This document shows, piece after piece, positions 1-4,748 of a stretch of 7,744 nt of DNA; the first letter of the stretch is position 1, and every line of letters starts with the position of its first letter. The notes under the pieces were generated by a model. It was not told the origin of the DNA. It did not search any database and saw nothing but the letters and a program-made list of their open reading frames with translations. The position numbers were made by a program, and so were the translations under genes. The stretch covers positions 1 through 7,744 of the forward strand of contig PWEU01000146.1 in assembly GCA_003554005.1 (NCBI GenBank). Reading direction: 5' to 3'. This DNA comes from Nitriliruptoraceae bacterium (GTDB lineage Bacteria > Actinomycetota > Nitriliruptoria > Nitriliruptorales > Nitriliruptoraceae).

Positions 1-48
1 ACCGCCGCACCGCCACACCGCCACACCACCACACCGCCAGACCGACCG
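1..48. repeat. Degenerate 8-bp tandem repeats upstream of ffh
   Basis: The first 48 bases divide into six consecutive octamers: ACCGCCGC, ACCGCCAC, ACCGCCAC, ACCACCAC, ACCGCCAG and ACCGACCG. Two are identical and the others differ by one to three bases. The array may begin before the window. It ends about 12 bp before the ffh Shine-Dalgarno, so it lies in the ffh 5' region or at the end of the preceding gene. No function can be assigned. Slippage-generated repeat or a C-rich unstructured leader are both possible. Confidence 0.6.
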
Positions 49-69
49 TCCCTACCGCTGGAGCCCGAC

Positions 70-1530
70 GTGTTCGACACCCTCAGCACCAAGCTCGAGG
101 CGGCCCTCGACAAGGTCAAGGGCCGCGGCCGGCTCGACGAGAAGACCGTCGATGCCACGCTGAAGGAGATCCGGCTCGCGCTGCTCGAGGCGGACGTCAA
201 CTTCAAGGTCGTCAAGGGCATCCTGGCACGGCTCCGCGAGCAGCTGGTCGGTGAGGACGTCGCCAAGGCGCTGAACCCCTCCCAGACCGTCATCAAGGCG
301 GTCGACGCGGAGCTCACCCGCGCACTCGGCGGCGAGTCGGCGACGCTGGCCCTGAAGGGGCCACCGCCCTCGGTGATCGTGCTGGCGGGTCTCCAGGGTT
401 CCGGGAAGACGACCGCGGCGGGCAAGCTCGCGAAGCTGCTCAAGAGCAAGGGCCGCAACCCGATGCTGGTCGCCTGCGACCTGCAGCGCCCCGCCGCCGT
501 CGAGCAGCTCAAGGTCAACGCCAAGCGGGTCGGGGTGCACGTCTACGCGCCGGTGACCTCCGGCGACCCCGTTCCCGTCGCGCGTGACGGCATCTCCAAG
601 GCGAAGGAGACCGGCTGCGACACGGTCATCGTCGACACCGCCGGTCGGCTGCACGTCGACGAGGTGCTGCTCGAGCAGGCCGCCGACATCAAGCGGGTCG
701 TCGGGGCCCACGGTGGCGTGGTGCGCACCCTGTTCGTGATCGACGCGATGATCGGTCAGGAGGCCGTCAACGTCGCCAAGGCCTTCCAGGACCAGGTCGG
801 CTTCGACGGGGTCGTCCTGTCGAAGCTGGACGGGGACGCCCGCGGCGGCGCGGCGCTCAGCGTCCGCGAGGTCACCGGCGCCCCGATCATGTTCGCCTCG
901 GTGGGCGAGGGGATGGAGGACTTCGAGGCCTTCCACCCCGACCGCATGGCGGGCCGCATCCTCGGTATGGGTGACGTGATGTCGCTGATCGAGAAGGCCG
1001 AGGAGACCTACACCGAGGAGGAGACCGCCAAGGCCGAGCAGGCCATCCTCTCCGGCGACTTCACCCTCGAGGACTTCCTCGAGCAGTTGCAGATGCTCAA
1101 GCGCATGGGCCCTCTCCAGGGCCTGCTCGGGATGATGCCGGGCATGAGCAAGCAACTCAAGGACGTCGACATCGACGACCAGCAGTTCGCCCGCGTCGAG
1201 GCGATCATCCGCTCCATGACCCCCAAGGAGCGACGCGACCCCAAGGGCGTGCTCAACGGTCGCCGTCGCAAGCGCATCGCCGCCGGCTCCGGGACCACCG
1301 TCACCGAGGTCAACCGCCTGGTCAAGCAGTTCGCCGAGGTACAGAAGGTGATGAAGTCGGCGGCCAAGATGGCGGGGCAGCAGGGGGCCAAGCCGAAGGG
1401 CGCGCGTGGCGCCAAGGGTCAGGCGGCGGCTGTCCGGCAGCTCCAGCAGCAGATGGGCGGCGGCGGCCCTGCGGGCATGGGCGGTTTCCAGGGCCTGCAA
1501 CCCGCTCCCAAGGGCAGCAAGCGGCGCTGA
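70..1530 (+). CDS. ffh: Signal recognition particle protein Ffh (SRP54 GTPase)
   Basis: Ffh binds the SRP RNA and signal sequences of nascent chains and, as a GTPase, delivers ribosomes to FtsY at the membrane. The 486-residue protein has the full family layout: N-terminal helical domain (about 1-95), G domain with P-loop GLQGSGKTT (107-115), DLQRPAAVEQL (138-148), DTAGR (189-193), SKLDGDARGG (251-260), then the Met-rich M domain (about 325-430). The M domain holds the fingerloop region LKRMGPLQGLLGMMPGM and the RNA-binding segment with SMTPKERRDP and RRRKRIAAGSG (382-408). A Gly/Gln/Lys-rich tail follows, ordinary for the family. The GTG start at 70 is chosen because GGAG at 60-63 sits 6 nt upstream and MFDTLSTKLEAAL is the normal N-terminus. 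In Actinobacteria ffh usually lies a few genes before rpsP, as here. Confidence 0.98.
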   Translation: MFDTLSTKLEAALDKVKGRGRLDEKTVDATLKEIRLALLEADVNFKVVKGILARLREQLVGEDVAKALNPSQTVIKAVDAELTRALGGESATLALKGPPPSVIVLAGLQGSGKTTAAGKLAKLLKSKGRNPMLVACDLQRPAAVEQLKVNAKRVGVHVYAPVTSGDPVPVARDGISKAKETGCDTVIVDTAGRLHVDEVLLEQAADIKRVVGAHGGVVRTLFVIDAMIGQEAVNVAKAFQDQVGFDGVVLSKLDGDARGGAALSVREVTGAPIMFASVGEGMEDFEAFHPDRMAGRILGMGDVMSLIEKAEETYTEEETAKAEQAILSGDFTLEDFLEQLQMLKRMGPLQGLLGMMPGMSKQLKDVDIDDQQFARVEAIIRSMTPKERRDPKGVLNGRRRKRIAAGSGTTVTEVNRLVKQFAEVQKVMKSAAKMAGQQGAKPKGARGAKGQAAAVRQLQQQMGGGGPAGMGGFQGLQPAPKGSKRR

Positions 1531-1535
1531 CACCC

Positions 1536-1578
1536 CGACCGAGCGCGCGGTGGGGGTGGGCGCCGGTCGCTCCGATCG
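1536..1578 (+). terminator. Possible imperfect hairpin after ffh
   Basis: GAGCG at 1541-1545 can pair with CGCTC at 1568-1572, and CGA/TCG at 1536-1538 and 1576-1578 extend the stem past a bulge and mismatch. The loop is long (22 nt) and G-rich, and no T-tract follows. It begins 6 nt after the ffh stop, so it may end that transcript, but the structure is weak compared with the one after rplS. Confidence 0.25.
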
Positions 1579-1623
1579 TCGCTGTCGTGCCGCCTGACCG
1601 TGGCCACCCGTCCTCGCCCGTTC

Positions 1624-1629
1624 TATGGT
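1624..1629 (+). promoter_or_regulatory. -10-like box TATGGT upstream of the 78-aa membrane protein
   Basis: TATGGT fits the actinobacterial TANNNT -10 consensus and lies 42 nt before the ATG at 1672, in one of the few A/T-containing spots of the ffh downstream spacer. At a 17-nt spacer the -35 position reads TGGCCA, which is not convincing. A short leader with GGGAG before the ATG would result. Candidate only. Confidence 0.35.
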
Positions 1630-1671
1630 GGAGGAAGCCTGGAAGCCGCAGCGTCCGGGTGGGGGAGCGCC

Positions 1672-1908
1672 ATGGGAACGATATCGGCGAGGTGGTGGCG
1701 TCCCGGCCGGGTGGCCTGGGTCACCTTCCTGTCCATCTGGGTTGGCCTGTCGGCGATCGGCGCCCCGATCGACCTGGCCATGATCCCGGCGGCGGTGTGT
1801 ACCGGCATCAACCTCGCGTTGTTGCGGATGGACGAGCGGCTGACCCGCGTCGAGGTGCCCGACACCGTGCCTGCCGAGTGGTCCGGGGTCGGCGACCCGC
1901 CGGCCTGA
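1672..1908 (+). CDS. Small two-helix membrane protein of unknown function (78 aa)
   Basis: I do not recognise this protein. It starts with a basic segment (MGTISARWWRPGR), then two hydrophobic stretches at about 14-30 (VAWVTFLSIWVGLSAIG) and 35-51 (LAMIPAAVCTGINLALL). These are joined by the short turn APID. A charged tail LRMDERLTRVEVPDTV and a Gly/Pro end follow. This suggests a helical hairpin with both ends in the cytoplasm. The ATG at 1672 is preferred because GGGAG at 1663-1667 precedes it. An in-frame GTG at 1600 would add 24 residues without a membrane-protein character and without a clear Shine-Dalgarno. It sits between ffh and the rpsP operon, where mycobacteria have unrelated genes. 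A link with secretion is only suggested by the neighbour ffh. Confidence 0.65.
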   Translation: MGTISARWWRPGRVAWVTFLSIWVGLSAIGAPIDLAMIPAAVCTGINLALLRMDERLTRVEVPDTVPAEWSGVGDPPA

Positions 1909-1915
1909 GCCGGCG
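1898..1915 (+). terminator. Hairpin spanning the stop codon of the 78-aa gene
   Basis: CGCCGGC (1898-1904) pairs perfectly with GCCGGCG (1909-1915) around the four-base loop CTGA, which contains the stop codon. Seven G/C pairs form a stable stem. No T-tract follows, as is common for terminators in very GC-rich actinobacteria. It could equally be a chance palindrome in GC-rich DNA; its position at the gene end favours a terminator. Confidence 0.45.
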
Positions 1916-1952
1916 TCGGGCCGTTCGGCTGGGGATGCGCCGAGCCGTGGGG

Positions 1953-1958
1953 TAGCCT
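1953..1958 (+). promoter_or_regulatory. Candidate -10 box (TAGCCT) for the rpsP operon
   Basis: TAGCCT matches TANNNT and is the best -10-like hexamer in the 221-bp gap before rpsP. A transcript starting about 7 nt downstream (near 1965) would begin directly at the foot of the hairpin at 1967-1996 and have a leader of about 165 nt. No good -35 is visible at 17-18 nt (TGGGGA or CTGGGG). Confidence 0.4.
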
Positions 1959-1966
1959 GCCCACCA

Positions 1967-1996
1967 GCACGCCCCGGGGACTTCCCCTCGGCGTGC
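1967..1996 (+). other. Strong hairpin in the rpsP leader
   Basis: GCACGCC (1967-1973) pairs with GGCGTGC (1990-1996); after a 2x2 internal loop (CC opposite TC) GGGG (1976-1979) pairs with CCCC (1984-1987) around the tetraloop ACTT. Eleven pairs, ten of them G-C, make this one of the most stable structures in the window. It is 133 nt before the rpsP start and immediately after a -10-like box. It could be a 5'-end stabilising or regulatory leader structure of the ribosomal operon, or the terminator of the upstream gene. There is no T-tract after it. Confidence 0.5.
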
Positions 1997-2129
1997 CACC
2001 ACGTCCAGGACGATCCCCGCCCCACCGGCTGTCCGCCCACCCACGCGGAACCACAGCCCGTGACGGGGACCGGTCGTCATCACCGCCGGGACGCCCACAC
2101 GGCGCGCCCGAGAACCGTCAGGAACCAGC

Positions 2130-2492
2130 ATGGCTGTCAAGCTGCGCCTCCGCCGCGAGGGCACCGTCAAGCGTCCGCACTACCGCATCGTCGCCGCCGA
2201 CGCCCGCTCCCCGCGGGACGGCCGCTTCATCGAGGTCATCGGGCAGTACCACCCGCTCGAGAACCCCTCGCGCATCGAGCTCGACAACGAGCGGGCGCTG
2301 CACTGGCTGCAGAACGGTGCGCAGCCCACCGACCCCGTGCGCAAGATCCTGCGCATCACCGGGGTGTGGGAGGAGTTCAAGCCCGGTGATGCTCCCAAGC
2401 GCGACCGCACCGCCACCGAGCCCAAGGAGAAGCTCTCCAAGAAGGCCAAGGCGAAGGCTGCCGAGGCGGCCGAGGGCGGGGGTGACCAGTGA
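2130..2492 (+). CDS. rpsP: 30S ribosomal protein S16
   Basis: S16 is an early-assembling 30S subunit protein that binds 16S rRNA. The N-terminal 80 residues are typical (MAVKLRLRREGTVKRPHYRIV, then DARSPRDGRFIEVIGQYHPL and the WLQNGAQPTDPVRKIL segment). At 120 residues it is longer than the roughly 80-residue E. coli protein because of a C-terminal tail from about residue 88. The tail is rich in Lys, Ala and Glu (KEKLSKKAKAKAAEAAEGGG), as is common in actinobacterial S16. The ATG at 2130 has AGGA at 2120-2123 six nt upstream. The stop overlaps the next start in GTGA, so rpsP leads a translationally coupled operon with khpA, rimM and trmD. Confidence 0.98.
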   Translation: MAVKLRLRREGTVKRPHYRIVAADARSPRDGRFIEVIGQYHPLENPSRIELDNERALHWLQNGAQPTDPVRKILRITGVWEEFKPGDAPKRDRTATEPKEKLSKKAKAKAAEAAEGGGDQ

Positions 2493-2725
2493 GGTCCGAA
2501 GACGTCCTGGAGTTCGTCGCCAAGCAGCTCGTCGACCATCCCGACGAGGTCCGCATCGAGGCGGACGAGGACGACCGTGAGACCGTCCTCGAGCTGCACG
2601 TCCACGAGGAGGACCTCGGCAAGGTGATCGGCAAGCGGGGCCGCACCGCCAAGGCCATCCGCACCCTGGTCAAGGCCGCGGGCGCTCTCGACGACGAGAA
2701 CGTCACCGTCGAGATCATCGACTGA
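2489..2725 (+). CDS. khpA: KH-domain RNA-binding protein KhpA
   Basis: This 78-residue protein is a single KH domain. The RNA-gripping GxxG loop is visible as GKRG (48-51) within GKVIGKRGRTAKAIRTL (44-60), flanked by the family's beta strands (TVLELHV and VTVEIID). KhpA proteins bind many RNAs, often with KhpB/Jag, and in some Gram-positives affect cell elongation and sRNA stability; its role in this organism is not known. The GTG start at 2489 overlaps the rpsP stop by 4 nt, and GGGGGTGA upstream can serve as Shine-Dalgarno. It stands between rpsP and rimM as in mycobacteria (Rv2908c), which supports the call. The acidic stretch EADEDDRE (24-31) replaces a usually more neutral loop. Confidence 0.95.
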   Translation: MRSEDVLEFVAKQLVDHPDEVRIEADEDDRETVLELHVHEEDLGKVIGKRGRTAKAIRTLVKAAGALDDENVTVEIID

Positions 2726-2745
2726 GGGACGCCCGGGAGGCACCC

Positions 2746-3306
2746 GTGGAGCCGGCAGACGACGCCGCCACCGTCCTGATCGGGCGCGTCGTCAAGGCCC
2801 ACGGGGTCCGCGGCGAGGTCGTCGTCCATCCGCTGTCCGACGTCCCCGGGCGGTTCGGCGTCGGCACCGAGGGGGTGGTCGGCGACACGCGCCGGGTCAT
2901 CACGGCGAGTCGGCCCCACCAGGGGCGCCTGCTGCTCGGCTTCGAGGGGGTCGGTGACCGCAACGCCGCCGAACGGCTGCGTGGCCGCGAGGTCCTCGGT
3001 CCACCCGTCGACCTCGAGGACAGCGACGTCTACTACGCCCACGAGCTGGTCGGCCTGCGTGTCCGCCACGTCGACGGCCGGGACCTCGGCGAGGTCTCGG
3101 CGCTGATCGAGCTGCCCGAGGCGGCCGGTTACGACCTGTTGGAGGGGGCCCGCGACGGTGGCTCCTGGCTCCTGCCGGCGGCCGAGGAGTTCGCCGAGGT
3201 GGTCGAGGAGGAGGACGGCGCGCTGGTCCTGGTCGTCGATCCGCCCGACGGCCTGCTCGACGGCGAGCCCGACGTCGTGCCGCCCGACGCCCCCGAACCG
3301 GGGTGA
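2746..3306 (+). CDS. rimM: Ribosome maturation factor RimM
   Basis: RimM binds S19 in the 30S head and assists late maturation of 16S rRNA. The protein is 186 aa, near the family norm. The N-terminal RimM barrel opens with the signature VLIGRVVKAHGVRGEV (10-25). The PRC-barrel domain begins at YYAHELVGLRV (96-106) and continues through GRDLGEV and WLLPAAEEF to the closing VVDPPDGLLDG. The last 14 residues are Pro/Asp-rich and probably disordered. The GTG at 2746 is supported by GGGAGG at 2735-2740, 5 nt upstream, and lies 20 nt after khpA. Its TGA stop overlaps a GTG of trmD, the usual rimM-trmD pairing. Confidence 0.97.
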   Translation: MEPADDAATVLIGRVVKAHGVRGEVVVHPLSDVPGRFGVGTEGVVGDTRRVITASRPHQGRLLLGFEGVGDRNAAERLRGREVLGPPVDLEDSDVYYAHELVGLRVRHVDGRDLGEVSALIELPEAAGYDLLEGARDGGSWLLPAAEEFAEVVEEEDGALVLVVDPPDGLLDGEPDVVPPDAPEPG

Positions 3307-4079
3307 GCGGCGTGCGGATCGACGTGCTCACGATCTTCCCGGGCTGGTTCGAGGGGCCACTGACCACCTCGCTGCTCGGCCGCGCGATCGCCGACGACGT
3401 CCTGGACGTGCGGGTCCACGACCTCCGCGACTGGACCACCGATCGGCACCGCAGCGTGGACGACGCCCCCTACGGCGGGGGCGCCGGGATGGTCATGCGC
3501 GCGGATGTGTGGATCGACGCCTGCGAGGCGGTGTGGAACGACCTGGACGCCGAGGTGACCCGTGGCCGCACGGTGCGGGGCGAGGTTCCGGGCGAGCCGC
3601 TGACCGCCGGTGGTGACCGCCCACGGACGATCCTGCTGACACCTCGCGGTCGCCCTCTGACCCAGGAGTTGGCCAGCGAGCTCGCGGCCGAGGATCGGCT
3701 CGTGCTGCTGTGCGGTCGCTACGAGGGGATCGACGAGCGGGTGCACGAGCTGGTGGCAACCGATGAGGTCTCGATCGGGGACTACGTGCTGTTCGGTGGC
3801 GAGGTGGCGGCGGCCGCGGTCATCGAGGCCGTCACCCGGCTCGTGCCAGGGGTGGTCGGCAACCAGGCATCGCCGGAGGACGAGTCGTTCACCTCGGGCC
3901 TCCTCGAGTACCCGCAGTACACGCGGCCGCCGACGGTCCGCGGGATCGGGGTTCCGGAGGTCCTCACCTCCGGCGATCACGGGGCGGTCGACCGGTGGCG
4001 GCACGCCCGGGCGTTGGACCTGACCACCGAGCGGCGTCCGGACCTACTCGACCGGCTCGAGGAGCACGACCGTGGCTAG
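3303..4079 (+). CDS. trmD: tRNA (guanine37-N1)-methyltransferase TrmD
   Basis: TrmD transfers a methyl group from S-adenosylmethionine to N1 of G37 in tRNAs with G36G37, preventing +1 frameshifts. The 258-residue protein carries DDAPYGGGAGMVMR (53-66) and the trefoil-knot SAM site: LLCGRYEGIDER (135-146), SIGDYVLFGGE (157-167) and LVPGVVGN (180-187). Arg179 aligns with E. coli Arg154. The tRNA-side segment is EDESFTSGLLEYPQYTRP (192-209). Counting without gaps from that Arg, Glu194 falls where E. coli has the catalytic Asp169, with Asp193 next to it. Start: GTG at 3303 overlaps the rimM stop (GTGA). The GTG at 3312 gives the more usual N-terminus VRIDVLTIFPGWF and has GGGGTGA (3300-3306) five nt upstream, so it may be the true start. 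Confidence 0.97.
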   Translation: MSGVRIDVLTIFPGWFEGPLTTSLLGRAIADDVLDVRVHDLRDWTTDRHRSVDDAPYGGGAGMVMRADVWIDACEAVWNDLDAEVTRGRTVRGEVPGEPLTAGGDRPRTILLTPRGRPLTQELASELAAEDRLVLLCGRYEGIDERVHELVATDEVSIGDYVLFGGEVAAAAVIEAVTRLVPGVVGNQASPEDESFTSGLLEYPQYTRPPTVRGIGVPEVLTSGDHGAVDRWRHARALDLTTERRPDLLDRLEEHDRG

Positions 4080-4094
4080 CGTTCGTTGCGACAG

Positions 4095-4119
4095 CCCTGG
4101 GCGCCGTCCGTCACCAGGG
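4095..4119 (+). other. Stem-loop after trmD
   Basis: CCCTGG (4095-4100) pairs with CCAGGG (4114-4119) around a 13-nt loop, 15 nt after the trmD stop. It could contribute to ending or protecting the rpsP-trmD transcript together with the compact hairpin just downstream. The long loop makes it only moderately convincing. Confidence 0.35.
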
Positions 4120-4123
4120 TGGC

Positions 4124-4141
4124 GGCCGGACCTCTCCGGTT
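4124..4141 (+). terminator. Compact hairpin downstream of trmD
   Basis: CCGGA (4126-4130) pairs with TCCGG (4135-4139) around loop CCTC, extended by two G-T pairs. It lies about 45 nt after the trmD stop and its 3' arm runs into the -35 box of the rplS promoter. Such a terminator followed directly by a promoter would separate rplS expression from the upstream operon. No T-tract. Confidence 0.45.
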
Positions 4142-4169
4142 GACCCCCCGGGCGCCGGCACCGTATCCT
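4140..4169 (+). promoter_or_regulatory. Sigma70-type promoter of rplS
   Basis: TTGACC at 4140-4145 and TATCCT at 4164-4169 are separated by 18 nt and are close matches to the housekeeping TTGACA / TATAAT-type consensus. This is the best promoter in the window. Initiation near 4176 would give rplS a leader of about 146 nt. Its presence shows that L19 can be made independently of the rpsP-rimM-trmD operon. Confidence 0.75.
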
Positions 4170-4175
4170 CACCGA

Positions 4176-4321
4176 CCTGTGCGCGCCCCGCGTGCCCGCC
4201 ATGTAGCGATCGACCTCTCGGTCCCGGGGACGCGGTCCGCCGTGGCACCTGTCCGCCGACCGGCGCTCCCACCCCCGTCCGGGGCCATGCGCCTCCCACC
4301 TCAGCCCACGAAGGCAGCCCG
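4176..4321 (+). other. Predicted long 5' leader of rplS
   Basis: If transcription starts near 4176, the rplS mRNA has about 146 untranslated nt, long for a GC-rich actinobacterium. Small stems are visible, for example CCCC (4273-4276) with GGGG (4281-4284) and GTCC (4221-4224) with GGAC (4228-4231), and longer-range pairings such as CGGTC with GACCG (about 4234-4260) are possible. L19 leaders act as autoregulatory elements in some other phyla, but I do not recognise any known motif here. GAAGG at 4310-4314 is the ribosome binding site. Confidence 0.45.
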
Positions 4322-4675
4322 ATGAACAAGGTCGACATCGTCGAGCAGTCGCGCATGCGCGACGACGTCCCGGACTTCCGTCCGGGCGACACCGTCAAGG
4401 TCAACGTCCGCGTCGTCGAGGGCACCCGCTCGCGGATCCAGGTCTTCGAGGGCGTCGTCATCGCACGCAAGGGCGGTGGCCTGCGCGAGACCTTCACCGT
4501 GCGCAAGGTCAGCTTCGGTGTCGGGGTCGAGCGCACCTTCCCGGTCCACAGCCCGGTGATCGAATCCATCGATGTGGTCCGCCGCGGCAAGGTGCGTCGC
4601 GCCAAGCTCTACTACCTGCGCGACCGCGTCGGCAAGTCGGCGCGCATCAAGGAGAAGCGCGACCTGACCGGCTGA
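4322..4675 (+). CDS. rplS: 50S ribosomal protein L19
   Basis: L19 lies at the 30S-50S interface and contributes to an intersubunit bridge. The 117-residue sequence is full length and canonical: MNKVDIVEQSRMRDDVPDF, FRPGDTVKVNVRVVEGTRSRIQ (19-40), FEGVVIARKGGGLRETFTVRK, ERTFPVHSPVIESIDVVRRG and the C-terminal RRAKLYYLRDRVGKSARIKEK. The ATG at 4322 has GAAGG at 4310-4314 seven nt upstream; an in-frame start far upstream (3995) lies inside trmD and is not plausible. It follows trmD as in most bacteria, but after a 242-bp gap with its own promoter, and is closed by a strong hairpin. So it is probably a monocistronic unit. Confidence 0.98.
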   Translation: MNKVDIVEQSRMRDDVPDFRPGDTVKVNVRVVEGTRSRIQVFEGVVIARKGGGLRETFTVRKVSFGVGVERTFPVHSPVIESIDVVRRGKVRRAKLYYLRDRVGKSARIKEKRDLTG

Positions 4676-4695
4676 GTAGCCGGTCACCTCCCCCC

Positions 4696-4718
4696 CCGGC
4701 CGGGCCCTGCCCGGCCGG
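4696..4718 (+). terminator. Strong GC hairpin terminator of rplS
   Basis: CCGGCCGGGC (4696-4705) pairs perfectly with GCCCGGCCGG (4709-4718) around the three-base loop CCT: ten consecutive G-C pairs starting 20 nt after the rplS stop. Only a weak pyrimidine run (CCCTCGTT) follows instead of a T-tract. Position and stability make a terminator the best reading. A run of eight or nine Cs precedes the stem. Confidence 0.8.
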
Positions 4719-4736
4719 CCCTCGTTCGGCCCGCGA

Positions 4737-4748
4737 TAGGGTGGCGGT
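4737..4748 (+). promoter_or_regulatory. TAGGGT -10 box, 6 nt before lepB ATG (leaderless type)
   Basis: TAGGGT at 4737-4742 is followed by six bases and then the lepB ATG at 4749. Initiation about 7 nt after the -10 would fall on the A of the ATG, giving a leaderless mRNA. No typical -35 is visible; the region at that distance is the rplS terminator stem. The TAG of the box is an in-frame stop, so no earlier start exists. The bases AGGGTGG could act as a weak Shine-Dalgarno if the mRNA started upstream. Confidence 0.6.

Noticed and set aside
1..48. CRISPR-like array
   Set aside because: The 8-bp units are contiguous without spacers, too short, and no cas gene is present.
1600..1671. An earlier GTG start for the 78-aa membrane protein
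   Set aside because: No Shine-Dalgarno before 1600; the extra residues are not membrane-like and cover the TATGGT box. ATG 1672 has GGGAG upstream.
52..2040. A 662-codon open frame on the minus strand opposite ffh
   Set aside because: Its residues are the Leu/Gly/Asp/His-rich composition typical of the antisense of a GC-rich gene, with no domain recognisable. ffh on the other strand is unmistakable.
3995..4321. An N-terminal extension of rplS reaching back into trmD
   Set aside because: It overlaps trmD, crosses the hairpin and promoter region, and has no L19 similarity. The standard MNKVD start at 4322 has a good Shine-Dalgarno.
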